Assembly: GCF_003700275.1 (NCBI RefSeq)
Contig: NZ_RBRE01000014.1
Span: forward strand, 1-64,000
DNA length: 64,000 nt
Source of the DNA: Pseudomonas cichorii
GTDB taxonomy: Bacteria; Pseudomonadota; Gammaproteobacteria; Pseudomonadales; Pseudomonadaceae
Direction of reading: 5' to 3'
In this document: piece after piece, positions 19,667-29,509 of the stretch
Layout of the letters: every line of letters begins with the position of its first letter
How positions within the stretch are numbered: the first letter of the stretch is position 1
Made by a program: the position numbers and the translations under genes
Notes under the pieces: generated by a model
Databases searched by the model: none
What the model saw: the letters and a program-made list of their open reading frames with translations, nothing else
What the model was told of the DNA's origin: nothing

Positions 19667-21429
19667 GCGCTTTCAGTCTCTATAAAATCATTGGGCAGGC
19701 TGAACCAGAACACCGCGCCGTTCTCGCGGTTTTCTGCGTTCAGGCGGCCATTGAGCTCATGGATGATCGCATAGGACACTGCCAGCCCGAGTCCCAGCCC
19801 GTCGCCCACCGGTTTGGTGGTGAAGAACGGATCGAAGATATTGCCCAGATGTTCCTGCGCGATACCGCCGCCGCTGTCGATGACACTCAGGCGCCAGTGC
19901 GCAGCCTCTGCATCGATGCGTACTTCCAGGCGCTTGAGCGGCTTGTTGCGCATGGCATCGAGAGCATTGCGCAGCAGGTTGATCAATACCTGTTCCAGGC
20001 GGATGGCATCGCCACGCACCCAGGCCGGGCGTGACAGGTGCAGGACACAACTGACCCGCTCCTCGCGAATCCGCGGGTCCAGCAACAGCAAGGCCTGATC
20101 GACCACGGTGGCCAGATCCAGACGCTCGCGCAAGCCGCTGGGGCTCTTGCGGGCGAAGGTCTTCAGGTGGCCGGTCAGTGCGCTCATGCGGGTCAGTTGC
20201 TGATCCAGTGGCGTGAGCGCCTTGCAGGCATCGTCGATACGACCCTGGTCGAGCAGCAGGCGCAAGGTTGCCAGTTGCATGCGTTGAGCGGTCAGCGGTT
20301 GATTGATTTCGTGGGCCAGTGCCGCCGACATCTGCCCCAGCGCCGCCAGCTTGGTCGATTGCACCAGACCTTCCTGGGCCGTACGCAAGTCGCGGGTGCG
20401 TTCCTGAACCTGCCGCTCCAGCTCGTCACGGCTGCGTTCGCGCAGTTTCGCCAGGCGCCAGCGCTGATACAGAAACAGGCCGAGGAACACCAGGGTCAGC
20501 CAGATCCCGGCGCCGGCCAGTGCGGCGTTGCGGATGTCGTCATTGACCATCTGTGGTTTGCGCAGCAGATGCAGGGTCCAGTTTTCGTCGGGCAGCGGCA
20601 TCGACTGCCAAAGATAATCGGCGGTGCCATCGGGACCGTCGACCCGGCTCAAGTGGCTGTGCGGTCCGACCTGATCGAGGACCCGGCTGCGCAGCGGTGA
20701 CAGCGGCTTCTTGTCGTACTGGCGAGTGCGCAGCAGCTCGGCGCGGCTCTCGACGGAAATCGGTTGCAGCTCGCGATAGCGCCATTCGCTGCGGCTGGCG
20801 ATAAATACAATGCCGTTGTTATCGCTGACCAGCAGCAGGTCGTCGCCCTGGCTCCATTCCTGCTCGATAGTGGGGAACTCCAGCTTCACCACCATGGCGC
20901 CACTGAAGTTGCCTGCATCGTCCAGCACTGCGTTGGACAGGAAGTAACCCGGAATGCCGGTGGTTACGCCGACCGCATAGAAGCGTCCGATGCCCTGGGT
21001 ACGGGTCTGTTGAAAGTAGGGGCGAAACCCGTAGTTGTGGCCGACATAGCTGTTGGGTTGCCGCCAGTTGCTGGCGCCCACGGCCAGTCCATTGCGGTCC
21101 ATGAGTTCCAGGGACGAGGAGTGGGCGGCTTCGTTGATTTTTTCCAGCTTCATATTCAGTGAAAGCTGGGCGCTTGTGCTGAGCGGGGCGCTCACCGCAG
21201 CGCGAATTTCGGGATCGAGTGCCAGCACCGAGGGCAGGGCGCGATAGCGTTCGATCAGGGTGTGCAGGGTATTGGCGTACAGCGTCATCTGTCCGCTGGC
21301 ACGTGTGGCTTCCTGCTCCAGGGCATGTTGTTGCGCCCGATGCATGGCCAGGCCGGCTGACAGGCCGGTACCCGTCAGAATCAGGATGATATAGAGGGAA
21401 ATACGCAAGTTGCGATGCTTGAAGATCAT
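19660..21429 (-). CDS. dctB: Sensor histidine kinase, DctB/MifS type
   Basis: A 589-residue inner-membrane kinase. TM1 is near residues 9-29, followed by a periplasmic double-CACHE ligand domain (about 30-280), TM2 near 285-305, a coiled coil, HisKA with the phospho-accepting His in ALAHEINQPL, and HATPase with GDGLGLGLAVSY. I chose ATG 21429 (MIFKHRNLRIS) because the longer frame from 21486 adds a non-hydrophobic tail before TM1. Its stop overlaps dctD by 7 bases. It likely senses a C4-dicarboxylate or alpha-ketoglutarate, as such CACHE kinases do. Confidence 0.9.
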   Translation of the reverse strand: MIFKHRNLRISLYIILILTGTGLSAGLAMHRAQQHALEQEATRASGQMTLYANTLHTLIERYRALPSVLALDPEIRAAVSAPLSTSAQLSLNMKLEKINEAAHSSSLELMDRNGLAVGASNWRQPNSYVGHNYGFRPYFQQTRTQGIGRFYAVGVTTGIPGYFLSNAVLDDAGNFSGAMVVKLEFPTIEQEWSQGDDLLLVSDNNGIVFIASRSEWRYRELQPISVESRAELLRTRQYDKKPLSPLRSRVLDQVGPHSHLSRVDGPDGTADYLWQSMPLPDENWTLHLLRKPQMVNDDIRNAALAGAGIWLTLVFLGLFLYQRWRLAKLRERSRDELERQVQERTRDLRTAQEGLVQSTKLAALGQMSAALAHEINQPLTAQRMQLATLRLLLDQGRIDDACKALTPLDQQLTRMSALTGHLKTFARKSPSGLRERLDLATVVDQALLLLDPRIREERVSCVLHLSRPAWVRGDAIRLEQVLINLLRNALDAMRNKPLKRLEVRIDAEAAHWRLSVIDSGGGIAQEHLGNIFDPFFTTKPVGDGLGLGLAVSYAIIHELNGRLNAENRENGAVFWFSLPNDFIETESAC

Positions 21430-21506
21430 ATCGCGTGGGCTGCCTGAGGTTGCAAAACGGGCGTATTCGCAAGCGGTGCCGCCCACGAATACGCCGTTAT
21501 CGGCAT

Positions 21507-23813
21507 TTACAACAGATTGAAGCTCGCTTCTTTCACTGCCTCGGAATCAAGACCGATCATGACCTTGAATTCACCTGGCTCGGCAATGTGTTTCAGTGCC
21601 GAATCGTAGAACTTCAGGTCGTTCTCGCTGAGGTTGAAGCTCACGACTTTCTCTTCGCCGGGCTCAAGTGTGACCTTTTCAAAGTTCTTCAGCTCTTTCA
21701 CCGGACGGCTGATCGAGGCTGCCACATCACGCAGGTACAACTGCACGATGGTGGTGCCGGCGACCTTGCCGGTGTTCTTGACCGTCACGCTGGCGGTCAG
21801 CTTGCCCTTGCGGGCCATCTTGCTGTCCGACAGCTTGACGTCGGAAACATCGAACTGGGTGTAGCTCAGGCCATAACCGAACGGGAACAGCGCGCCGTTA
21901 GGCTCCTCGAAGTAGTGCGACGTGTAGTTGCCAGGCTTGCCCGGCGTGTACGGACGGCCGGTGTTCAGGTGCGCGTAGTAGACCGGCAATTGGCCTACCG
22001 AACGCGGGAAGGACATGGCCAGTTTGCCCGACGGGTTGTAATCGCCAAACAGCACGTCAGCTACTGCGTTACCGCCTTCGGTGCCCGGGAACCAGGTTTC
22101 GAGCATGGCATCGGCCTGCTCCTGTTCCTCGACCAGTACCAGCGGACGACCGTTCATCAGCACCAGTACCAGCGGCTTGCCGGTGGCTTTCAGGGCCTTG
22201 ATCAGATCGCGCTGCTTGCCCGGAATGTTCAGGCTGCTGCGGCTTGCCGATTCGTGGGACATGCCACGCGACTCACCGACCACGGCCACGATCACGTCGG
22301 ACTGCTCGGCCACTTTCACCGCTTCGTCGATCATTTCCTGTGCCGGACGTGGATCGACTTCGACTTCATGCTCGATGAAGTTCAGGTAGTTGAGGACGTG
22401 TTCGTTATCGCTGACGTTCGCGCCACGGGCATAGACCAGCTTGGCCTTGTCGCCGACGGCGTTGGCCAGACCGTCATACACCGTCACTGCCTGATGCGGG
22501 CGACCGGCAGCCGACCAGCTGCCGAGCATGTCGAGCTGACTTTTCGCCAGGCCGCCAATCACGGCGATGGTCCCTTGCTTTTTCAGTGGCAGGGTTTCGT
22601 TCTGGTTTTTCAGCAATACCAGGGTCTTGCGTGCTACATCGCGCGCTTCGGCACGGTGCAGGCGGTCATCGGAATAGGTGTCGGCCGGATCATCCGCCGC
22701 AACCCCGATACGCCCGTAAGGTGCGGCGAACAGGCCCATGTCGTACTTGGCACCGAGAACTTCGCGCACGGCGTTGTCGATTTCCTGCATGGAAACCTCG
22801 CCGTCCTTCACCAGACCGGGCAATTGCTCGCCGTAGGCTACGTCGTTCATGCTCAGGTCGACGCCGGCCTTGATCGACAGCTTGGCCGCTTCGCGATAGT
22901 CCTTGGCGACGCCGTGCTCGATCAGTTCCTTGATCGCGCCATGGTCGCTGATGGTCACGCCCTTGAAGCCCCAGTCCTTGCGCAGCAGGTCTTGCATCAG
23001 CCACTTGTTGGAGGTGGACGGCACGCCGTTGATCGAGTTGAGGGCGACCATTACACCGCCGGCACCGGCATCGATAGCTGCGCGGTAAGGCGGCAGGTAA
23101 TCCTGGTACATGCGCGTCATGCTCATGTCCACGGTGTTGTAGTCGCGACCGCCTTCCACCGCGCCATACAGGGCGAAGTGTTTGACGGCAGCCATGATGC
23201 TGTCGTTGGCGGCGACGTCCTTGCCCTGGAAGGACTTGACCATCACTTCGGAAATGCGCGACACCAGATAGGTGTCCTCGCCAAAGCCTTCGGAACTGCG
23301 GCCCCAGCGCGGGTCGCGGGAAATATCGACCATCGGCGCAAAGGTCATGTCCAGGCCATCGGCGCTGGCTTCCTTGGCCGAAACCCGGCCGGTCAGCGCA
23401 ATGGCGTCCATGTCCCAGCTGGCGGCCATGCCCAGGCTGATCGGGAAGATCGTGCGATGGCCATGAATCACGTCATAGGCGAAGAACATCGGAATCTTCA
23501 GACGGCTCTGGGCTACAGCCGCTTCTTGCAAAGGACGGTTTTCCGAGCGTGTAATGGAGTTGAACGTTCCGCCGATTCTTCCTGCGGCAATCTCCTTGAG
23601 AATCTTTGGCTGTGGCATCTCGTTACTGATACTGATCAGGCGCAACTGACCGATCTTTTCATCGAGGGTCATCTGTTTCATCAGCTTGGAGATGAAGGCA
23701 TTCTTGGCTTGCAGTGTGGCTTTGGCGGAGGGAGCGGTAGTGGAAGTGGCGTCGGCCATTACCGATTGACTGGCCAAACCGACCAGCAGACCTAATAAAC
23801 ACAGCTTATTCAT
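21507..23813 (-). CDS. bglX: Periplasmic beta-glucosidase, glycoside hydrolase family 3
   Basis: A 768-residue exported enzyme that hydrolyses terminal beta-glucosides. The signal peptide is MNKLCLLGLLVGLASQSVMA. The GH3 N-terminal barrel carries KHF (211-213) and the nucleophile Asp290 in TISDHGAIKEL. The GH3 C-terminal domain (about 390-640) and a C-terminal fibronectin III-like domain (about 680-755) follow. Length matches E. coli BglX (765). Monocistronic, 78 bases upstream of the dctB end. In a plant-associated bacterium it may act on plant glucosides or cellobiose (inference). Confidence 0.95.
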   Translation of the reverse strand: MNKLCLLGLLVGLASQSVMADATSTTAPSAKATLQAKNAFISKLMKQMTLDEKIGQLRLISISNEMPQPKILKEIAAGRIGGTFNSITRSENRPLQEAAVAQSRLKIPMFFAYDVIHGHRTIFPISLGMAASWDMDAIALTGRVSAKEASADGLDMTFAPMVDISRDPRWGRSSEGFGEDTYLVSRISEVMVKSFQGKDVAANDSIMAAVKHFALYGAVEGGRDYNTVDMSMTRMYQDYLPPYRAAIDAGAGGVMVALNSINGVPSTSNKWLMQDLLRKDWGFKGVTISDHGAIKELIEHGVAKDYREAAKLSIKAGVDLSMNDVAYGEQLPGLVKDGEVSMQEIDNAVREVLGAKYDMGLFAAPYGRIGVAADDPADTYSDDRLHRAEARDVARKTLVLLKNQNETLPLKKQGTIAVIGGLAKSQLDMLGSWSAAGRPHQAVTVYDGLANAVGDKAKLVYARGANVSDNEHVLNYLNFIEHEVEVDPRPAQEMIDEAVKVAEQSDVIVAVVGESRGMSHESASRSSLNIPGKQRDLIKALKATGKPLVLVLMNGRPLVLVEEQEQADAMLETWFPGTEGGNAVADVLFGDYNPSGKLAMSFPRSVGQLPVYYAHLNTGRPYTPGKPGNYTSHYFEEPNGALFPFGYGLSYTQFDVSDVKLSDSKMARKGKLTASVTVKNTGKVAGTTIVQLYLRDVAASISRPVKELKNFEKVTLEPGEEKVVSFNLSENDLKFYDSALKHIAEPGEFKVMIGLDSEAVKEASFNLL

Positions 23814-24061
23814 GAATGATTTCTCAAGGCTTTTGCCGGTAACTCGCGTTTAATGCCGGGTAGCCAGATTTTGGGTTTTAGACCTTTGGCATTTATTGTA
23901 TGAACAGCGCGAAGGGTAGACGCTGTTCGTTTCGTTGCGCGAGTTGTCTTGAATCCAGCCAGATTCGACCACTCGGGCGTTGGCGAGGGATTATGCCGGG
24001 GAACTTCTATTTTGGCTAAGGCGTGTCCACCCAATAGAACAAAAATCACCGGAGGTCGGGT

Positions 24062-24763
24062 TTGAAGTTTGTGTTACAGCATGTTTTGTATGCGCTGATG
24101 TTATGGGGCAGCGCGCTCAAGGTCCAGGCAGAGCAGCTGGCTCTGGTGTTTCCGCCAATGACCGGTAACGTGGTCGATTCGGCGCAAATGCTCGACAGCC
24201 AGGCTACGGTGCGTCTGGCGAAAATGCTTCAGGCTCATGAACAGGCGACCGGCGAGCGCGTGGTGCTGGTCACGGTGGTCGATCTGCAAGGTACAAGCCT
24301 TGAGGATTACGGCTCCCGACTGGGCAGCGCCTGGGGCCTGGGCAGCAAGGGCCGGGACAACAGCGCCTTGCTGGTGGTCGTGCGCGACAAGCGCAAGGTC
24401 CTGATCGAGGCGGGTTCCGCGCTGGAGGCTCGACTCACAGAGGCTCAGGCGTCGCTGATCATCGATATGCTGATCGCTCCGGAGTTCGAGCGCAGCCGTT
24501 TCGCAACGGGTATCGAGCGTGGCGCCCGGGCGATTCTCATGGCGCTGGGAGGGCATGTGCCGGACGAACCCGAGCCAGCCAGCGAGCCCGATGCCTTCGA
24601 TGTACAGGCCAGCAACGATGTGGCCTGGCAGATTGCCGGCGGCTTGATTGTCGCGGTGCTGCTGATTGTGTTTGTCTGCCTCAGAAGAGCGGTTCTGGTC
24701 TGTGCCGGTTCAACAGGCAGCAAGGACAGGTTTGCAGGCGGCGGTGCTTCGGGCAACTGGTAA
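24062..24763 (+). CDS. TPM-domain (YgcG-type) exported membrane protein
   Basis: A 233-residue protein with signal peptide MKFVLQHVLYALMLWGSALKVQA. The TPM domain (residues about 32-165) opens with GNVVDSAQMLDSQA, then GERVVLVTVVDLQGTSLEDYG and a GLGSKGRDNSALLVV segment typical of the family. One TM helix near 190-210 and a Gly/Ser-rich tail follow. The start is a TTG with GGAGG 6 bases upstream. The next gene, also TPM, begins 15 bases later. TPM proteins are thought to act in envelope maintenance or as acid-phosphatase-like domains; no LemA gene is present. Confidence 0.85.
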   Translation: MKFVLQHVLYALMLWGSALKVQAEQLALVFPPMTGNVVDSAQMLDSQATVRLAKMLQAHEQATGERVVLVTVVDLQGTSLEDYGSRLGSAWGLGSKGRDNSALLVVVRDKRKVLIEAGSALEARLTEAQASLIIDMLIAPEFERSRFATGIERGARAILMALGGHVPDEPEPASEPDAFDVQASNDVAWQIAGGLIVAVLLIVFVCLRRAVLVCAGSTGSKDRFAGGGASGNW

Positions 24764-24778
24764 CAGGACATCTGAACA

Positions 24779-25396
24779 ATGGCTTTACTCGATAAAGACG
24801 AACAACGGCAGGTCGCGGAAGCGATCAATCGCCTTGAACAACGCACCGATGCCGAACTGGTTACGGTTCTGGCCGCCAGGGCTGACGATTACGCCTATAT
24901 GCCGCTGGTCTGGGCCGGGCTGATCGGTTTGCTGCTGCCGGGCGTCGTCAATTATTTCATTGATGCGCTGGGCGCCAATGAGCTGCTGCTGGCCCAGATG
25001 AGCACTTTCATTCTGGTGGCCTTGCTGTGTCGCATTCCGGCGGTCACCAGCCATCTGGTGCCGGCCTCGGTGCGGCGTTGGCGGGCCGGGAATCTGGCGC
25101 GCCGCCTGTTTCTCGAACAGAACCTGCACAACGCGGCAGGCGGCACCGGCATTCTGGTGTTCGTCAGCGAGGCCGAGCGTTATGTCGAGATCCTTGTCGA
25201 TCACGGCATTGCCACCCGACTGCACAGCGACACCTGGAAAGCGATGATCGATGTCTTTACCCAGCAGATTCGCGACGGGCAGACCTTGCAGGGTTTTCTG
25301 GGCTGTATCCATGCCTGCGGCGAATTGCTGGCCGATCACGTTCCGGTAACCCATGAGCGCAGCGAGTTGAGCAACCGGCTGGTAGTGCTGGGCTGA
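24779..25396 (+). CDS. TPM-domain integral membrane protein
   Basis: A 205-residue protein without a cleaved signal. The N-terminal part (MALLDKDEQRQVAEAINRLE) resembles the start of the TPM domain. Two hydrophobic segments lie near 42-58 and 68-85. The TPM core resumes with NAAGGTGILVFVSEAERYVEILVD near residue 120 in spaced form and IATRLHSDTWKAMI. Its ATG is 15 bases after the preceding TPM gene, and the pair form an operon. Role unknown beyond the family. A GC-rich hairpin follows the stop. Confidence 0.85.
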   Translation: MALLDKDEQRQVAEAINRLEQRTDAELVTVLAARADDYAYMPLVWAGLIGLLLPGVVNYFIDALGANELLLAQMSTFILVALLCRIPAVTSHLVPASVRRWRAGNLARRLFLEQNLHNAAGGTGILVFVSEAERYVEILVDHGIATRLHSDTWKAMIDVFTQQIRDGQTLQGFLGCIHACGELLADHVPVTHERSELSNRLVVLG

Positions 25397-25404
25397 TGGT
25401 TCAA

Positions 25405-25430
25405 GCGGTCGCTGGCCTGAAAGCGACCGC
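25405..25430 (+). terminator. Hairpin after the TPM operon
   Basis: Perfect 8-bp stem GCGGTCGC / GCGACCGC with a 10-base loop, 8 bases after the stop codon. No T-run follows, so termination may be weak or Rho-assisted. Confidence 0.5.
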
Positions 25431-25518
25431 GATTGCGCAGATTTATTAACCCTCGGCGCGCAACCCGCCTAAAATAGCTGCCTTTCTGTCCTGCTCCAGC
25501 CGTCCGAGGCGTTTTTCG

Positions 25519-26736
25519 ATGTCAGCTACTGCCACTTCCTCCAAACCCGTGCCGGATCATCGTGCGCAGTTTCTCGGTTTGCTGGACACCAGCCTTTCCC
25601 AGAATTCCCTCATCAAGCTGGTCCTGGCCAAATACGTGGGCGCCGAAGCCGAGTTGCAGCGTGTCATCATCAAGCCGCTGACCGTCAAGGATCAGCCATG
25701 CCTGTCGTTTGTGTATCGCTATAAAACCCGCGATATCACCAAGAATTATCCTTTGTCCGAAGCGGTAGAGGTGATTGCCGGGCTGCTGCCCGAATCCTTC
25801 AAGAATGCACACCTGTTGTCGTTGAGTGACGAAGTGCAACTGGAATTCGGCAAAAAGGGCAAGAGCACGCTGTTCAAGAGCAAGGCCCAGCAGGAGCGCG
25901 AGGCCCCGGCAGCCGGACATGATCGCGAGAAGAAACGCTATCTGGAACTCGGTCGGCCGTTTCTCACTGACCTGGGCGTGACCAATAAACAGCATGAACT
26001 GATCCCGGCCATGTCGCGCAAGTGGAAGCAGATCAACAAGTTCATCGAAGTGTTTTCCCATGCCCTGACCTCATCGCCGCTCCAGCTCGATCAGCCGGTC
26101 AAGGTGGCAGATTTCGGCTCCGGCAAGGGCTACCTGACGTTCGCGATCCACGATTACCTGTGCAACACCTTGCAGGCGCAAGGACAGGTGACCGGGGTTG
26201 AGCTGCGCGAAGACATGGTGAACCTGTGCAACGCGGCGGCTGCACGGCTCGAACACCCGGGTCTGGTATTCAAGCATGGCGATGTGCGCAGCGTGGCGCC
26301 CAGTGCCCTGGATGTGATGATTGCGCTGCATGCCTGCGATATCGCCACCGACTACGCGATTCATATGGGCATCCGCTCCGGTGCGTCGATCATCATGTGC
26401 TCGCCGTGCTGTCACAAACAGATTCGCCTGCAGATCCAGAGCCCGAGCCTGTTGAAACCGATGCTGCAATACGGCCTGCACATGGGCCAGCAGGCGGAAA
26501 TGGTCACCGACAGCCTGCGCGCCTTGTTGCTTGAAGCCTGCGGCTACGAAACCAAGGTGTTCGAGTTCATTTCGCTGGAACACACCAACAAGAACAAGAT
26601 GATCCTCGCGGTCAAGCGTGCCGAGCCGGTTGACCCGGCGCAGTTGCTGGCACGCATTCAGGAACTCAAGGCGTTCTACGGGATTACCGAGCACTGCCTG
26701 GAAACCTTGCTCCAGGCAGACGGTTTCCTTAGCTGA
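25519..26736 (+). CDS. Class I SAM-dependent methyltransferase
   Basis: A 405-residue cytoplasmic protein. The SAM-binding motif I VADFGSGKGYLTFAIHDYL lies near residue 196, followed by GVELREDMVNLC near 227, the acidic motif II. A CxCC-like segment MCSPCCHKQIR near residue 293 is typical of the GSTCD-like/Methyltransf_32 group, where two cysteines sit after the core. The N-terminal 150 residues are a less conserved domain with Lys-rich linker. The substrate is unknown; RNA is possible. Its 3' end overlaps the convergent EamA gene by 8 bases. Confidence 0.85.
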   Translation: MSATATSSKPVPDHRAQFLGLLDTSLSQNSLIKLVLAKYVGAEAELQRVIIKPLTVKDQPCLSFVYRYKTRDITKNYPLSEAVEVIAGLLPESFKNAHLLSLSDEVQLEFGKKGKSTLFKSKAQQEREAPAAGHDREKKRYLELGRPFLTDLGVTNKQHELIPAMSRKWKQINKFIEVFSHALTSSPLQLDQPVKVADFGSGKGYLTFAIHDYLCNTLQAQGQVTGVELREDMVNLCNAAAARLEHPGLVFKHGDVRSVAPSALDVMIALHACDIATDYAIHMGIRSGASIIMCSPCCHKQIRLQIQSPSLLKPMLQYGLHMGQQAEMVTDSLRALLLEACGYETKVFEFISLEHTNKNKMILAVKRAEPVDPAQLLARIQELKAFYGITEHCLETLLQADGFLS

Positions 26737-27628
26737 GGGACGTGGCCGGTTTTGGCGGCGCGATGACCGAGGTCTTGCGCCCCAGCATTACCGTGGCGAT
26801 GACTGCCGCAGCGAAGATCCAGGTCATGGGCTCGATATGTTCACCGAAGAACAACGCCGACAAGGCGATGGTGAAGAATATCTGCAACAGTTGAACCTGG
26901 CTGACCCGCGAAATACCGCCCATCGCCAGCCCTGAATACCAGGCAAAGAAGCCGATGAACTGCGAGAAGAACGCCACGTAGGCAAAGGCCCACAAGGTCC
27001 CGCTGGATATCGGTCCCTGATGTTGCGCCGCAAAATACACAAAGGGGCCGATCAGTAGCGGGCTCGACAGCACCAGTGCCCAGCAGATCACCTGCCAGCC
27101 GCCCATCTCCCTGGCCAGTCGGCCACCTTCGGCATAACCCAGGCCGCCCACGGCCACGGCAGCCAGCATCCACAGATCGCCGGCCTGAATGCTGCCCGCG
27201 CCACTCATCAGCGAATACCCCAGCACCAGCGCACTGCCGAGTGCCGCGCAACCCCAGAACGCTCTGGAAGGACGCTCATGGGACAACCAGGCGGCATAGA
27301 TCGCCACAAACAGCGGTTGTATACCGTTGACCAGCGCGCCGTGCGAGGCGGGCAGTGTCTGCATCGCCCAGGCCGACAGCACCGGGAAGCCGATGATGAC
27401 GCCGAAGATCACCAGTGCCAGCCCTTTGAGCTGTTGCCGCGTCGGCCACTTTTCCCGCCGCCAGTACAGCAGCGCCGCCGCCGGAATCGCTGCCAGCAGT
27501 GCGCGGCCGATGCCATTGAGCAGTGGGTGAAGTTCCTGCACCACGATGCGGGTCATCGGCAGTGTCAGGCTGAAAATCAGCACGCCCAGCAGGCCCAGAG
27601 CCATGCCGGTATTTTCACGAGAAGACAT
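26729..27628 (-). CDS. EamA-family drug/metabolite transporter (10 TM)
   Basis: A 299-residue inner-membrane protein with two EamA repeats (about 8-138 and 150-285) and ten hydrophobic segments. TM1 starts GMALGLLGVLIFSLTLPMTR in pieces near residue 8, and the second repeat ends LQIFFTIALSALFFGEH with EPMTW, the usual EamA close. An upstream GGATAGG supplies the ribosome site. Substrate cannot be read from sequence; amino-acid or metabolite export is common in the family. Confidence 0.88.
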   Translation of the reverse strand: MSSRENTGMALGLLGVLIFSLTLPMTRIVVQELHPLLNGIGRALLAAIPAAALLYWRREKWPTRQQLKGLALVIFGVIIGFPVLSAWAMQTLPASHGALVNGIQPLFVAIYAAWLSHERPSRAFWGCAALGSALVLGYSLMSGAGSIQAGDLWMLAAVAVGGLGYAEGGRLAREMGGWQVICWALVLSSPLLIGPFVYFAAQHQGPISSGTLWAFAYVAFFSQFIGFFAWYSGLAMGGISRVSQVQLLQIFFTIALSALFFGEHIEPMTWIFAAAVIATVMLGRKTSVIAPPKPATSLS

Positions 27629-27876
27629 GATACCTATCCAGTTTTTAATGTTTTTGTATACAGAATGGGCATCTAGCCACAGGTCGGCGTGATCGTACGT
27701 CTACAGTCAGGCACAGATTCGACCGTACAGTTGCGACCACCGGTAGCTGACAGTCCTGCTTCATTGAGCTGGATCAACGCTCCGCTCTGCGCGAAGGCCG
27801 AAGCTACAGGCAAACCCCGAGCTTCCAGACCGTCGTCCCGGCGGATAGCGGAGCCAGCCAGAGATGAGGATTCGCC

Positions 27877-29025
27877 ATGAGCAGCACCTTTTTCATTCCC
27901 GCCGTGAACATCATTGGCTCCGGTTGTATTGATGAAGCCGTGCAAGCCATCCGCAAATACGGATTGCGCAAGGCCCTGATCGTCACCGATGCCGGGCTGG
28001 CCAAGGCGGGGGTCGCTGCGCAGGTCGCCGGGTTGCTGGTGGAGCAGGGCATCGATGCGGTGGTTTACGACGGCGCCAAGCCCAACCCGACCATCGGCAA
28101 CGTTGAAAAGGGCCTCGCGCTGTTGCAGGAGCGGCAATGCGATTTCGTGATTTCCCTCGGTGGCGGCTCGCCCCATGACTGCGCCAAGGGCATTGCCCTG
28201 TGTGCCAGCAATGGCGGACATATCAGCGATTACGAAGGCGTGGATCGCTCGCAGAAACCGCAACTGCCGCTGATCGCGATCAACACCACCGCTGGCACCG
28301 CCAGTGAGATGACCCGCTTCTGCATCATTACCGATGAAGTGCGTCACGTGAAAATGGCGATCATCGACCGTAACGTCACTCCTATCCTTTCGGTCAACGA
28401 CCCGCAAATGATGGTTGGCATGCCCAAGTCCCTGACCGCCGCCACTGGCATGGACGCTCTGACCCACGCCATCGAGGCCTACGTTTCGACAGCCGCGAAC
28501 CCGATCACCGACGCCTGTGCGATCAAGGCCATGAACCTGATTGCGGGAAACCTGTACAAGGCGGTCGTCGATGGCACTGACATCGAGGCCCGGGAAAACA
28601 TGGCCTATGCGCAGTTCCTGGCGGGCATGGCGTTCAACAATGCTTCGTTGGGTTATGTGCATGCCATGGCGCATCAGTTGGGCGGTTTCTATGACTTGCC
28701 GCATGGTGTCTGCAACGCGGTGTTGCTGCCGTATGTGCAGAGTTTCAACGCTGCAGTCAGCGCGGCACGCCTGACTGACGTGGCGCATGCCATGGGCGCT
28801 GATATTCGCGGCCTGTCGCCTGATGAGGGCGCCCGTGCGGCAGTTGCGGCGATCCGCAAACTGTCGGCGGCGGTGGAAATTCCGTCAGGGCTGGTGGCGT
28901 TGGGCGTTAAGGAGGAAGACATCCCGACCCTGGCCGCCAATGCCCTGAAAGACGCCTGCGGCCTGACCAACCCGCGCCCGGCGGATCAGGAGCAGATTGA
29001 AGGTATTTTCCGTCAGGCACTCTGA
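27877..29025 (+). CDS. Iron-containing alcohol dehydrogenase (YiaY/ErcA type)
   Basis: A 382-residue group III dehydrogenase. The NAD site [14 protein letters not shown] is near residue 96, [12 protein letters not shown] near 138. The metal-binding part shows [15 protein letters not shown] near 190, [19 protein letters not shown] near 257 with the two His ligands, and NAVLLPY. Length equals E. coli YiaY. GAGGA precedes the ATG. A small gene follows after 10 bases and is probably cotranscribed. The substrate is an alcohol such as ethanol, or possibly L-threonine as reported for YiaY; I cannot choose. Confidence 0.92.
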   Translation: MSSTFFIPAVNIIGSGCIDEAVQAIRKYGLRKALIVTDAGLAKAGVAAQVAGLLVEQGIDAVVYDGAKPNPTIGNVEKGLALLQERQCDFVISLGGGSPHDCAKGIALCASNGGHISDYEGVDRSQKPQLPLIAINTTAGTASEMTRFCIITDEVRHVKMAIIDRNVTPILSVNDPQMMVGMPKSLTAATGMDALTHAIEAYVSTAANPITDACAIKAMNLIAGNLYKAVVDGTDIEARENMAYAQFLAGMAFNNASLGYVHAMAHQLGGFYDLPHGVCNAVLLPYVQSFNAAVSAARLTDVAHAMGADIRGLSPDEGARAAVAAIRKLSAAVEIPSGLVALGVKEEDIPTLAANALKDACGLTNPRPADQEQIEGIFRQAL

Positions 29026-29035
29026 GGACATCACG

Positions 29036-29359
29036 ATGAGCACCACCTCCAGCGACATTTGCAACGCCGCCGAGCAGCTTGAAGGTTTTGTGGGCTATCA
29101 CCACAAGCAGCAGCATTTCATCGTGCGTTTCAGCGAAGACTCCTTTGGCATGGACGTCACCGAAGACAGCATCATCCCCACCTGCGAGTTCGTCTGGAAT
29201 GCAGGCCGCGGCGCGCAGATGAGCCTCAGCCGCGAACGCCTGCAACTGCTGCTCGATCAGAATATCGACAGCCGCTTGAATATCACCGAACCGCTGCGGG
29301 TCTACATGCGTCGCCAGGATCTGCCGGAGATCAAGGTGGAGCGCTGGGTAAAGGTGTGA
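29036..29359 (+). CDS. Small protein cotranscribed with the alcohol dehydrogenase
   Basis: A 107-residue soluble protein starting MSTTSSDICNAAEQLEGFVG. The ATG at 29036 has GAGGA 7 bases upstream, placed in the dehydrogenase stop region. The longer frame from 28997 overlaps the dehydrogenase and lacks a ribosome site. No signal, TM or known domain is seen. Predicted as mixed alpha/beta with an acidic middle (FGMDVTEDSIIPTCEFVW). Tight linkage suggests a role with the dehydrogenase, but no function is proposed. Confidence 0.75.
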   Translation: MSTTSSDICNAAEQLEGFVGYHHKQQHFIVRFSEDSFGMDVTEDSIIPTCEFVWNAGRGAQMSLSRERLQLLLDQNIDSRLNITEPLRVYMRRQDLPEIKVERWVKV

Positions 29360-29370
29360 GCAAGCGTTTA

Positions 29371-29443
29371 TTGGGAGAGGGCTTGCCTGCGATGATACGC
29401 GGCTGAGAAATCCGGTTTTCGCGGGTGAATCCGTTCTTGCAAC
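29371..29443. repeat. BIME/REP pair between the dehydrogenase operon and a GGDEF gene
   Basis: The left arm GGGAGAGGGCTTGCCTGCGA and the right arm GCAAGAACGGATTCACCCGCGA (minus strand) are related inverted sequences around a short centre. The arms resemble those of the other REP units in this window. The unit fills most of the gap after the stop codon. Confidence 0.6.
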
Positions 29444-29509
29444 AGATTGTCCGGACAGGTACGAAACATGCAGCGAAACACCGATATGCCAGAATAATGA
29501 CGAGAAATC

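Noticed and set aside
21435..23795. Very long open frame (786 codons) on the plus strand
   Set aside because: It is exactly opposite dctB and bglX, whose motifs are clear. GC-rich third positions keep antisense frames open; the product has no recognisable domains.
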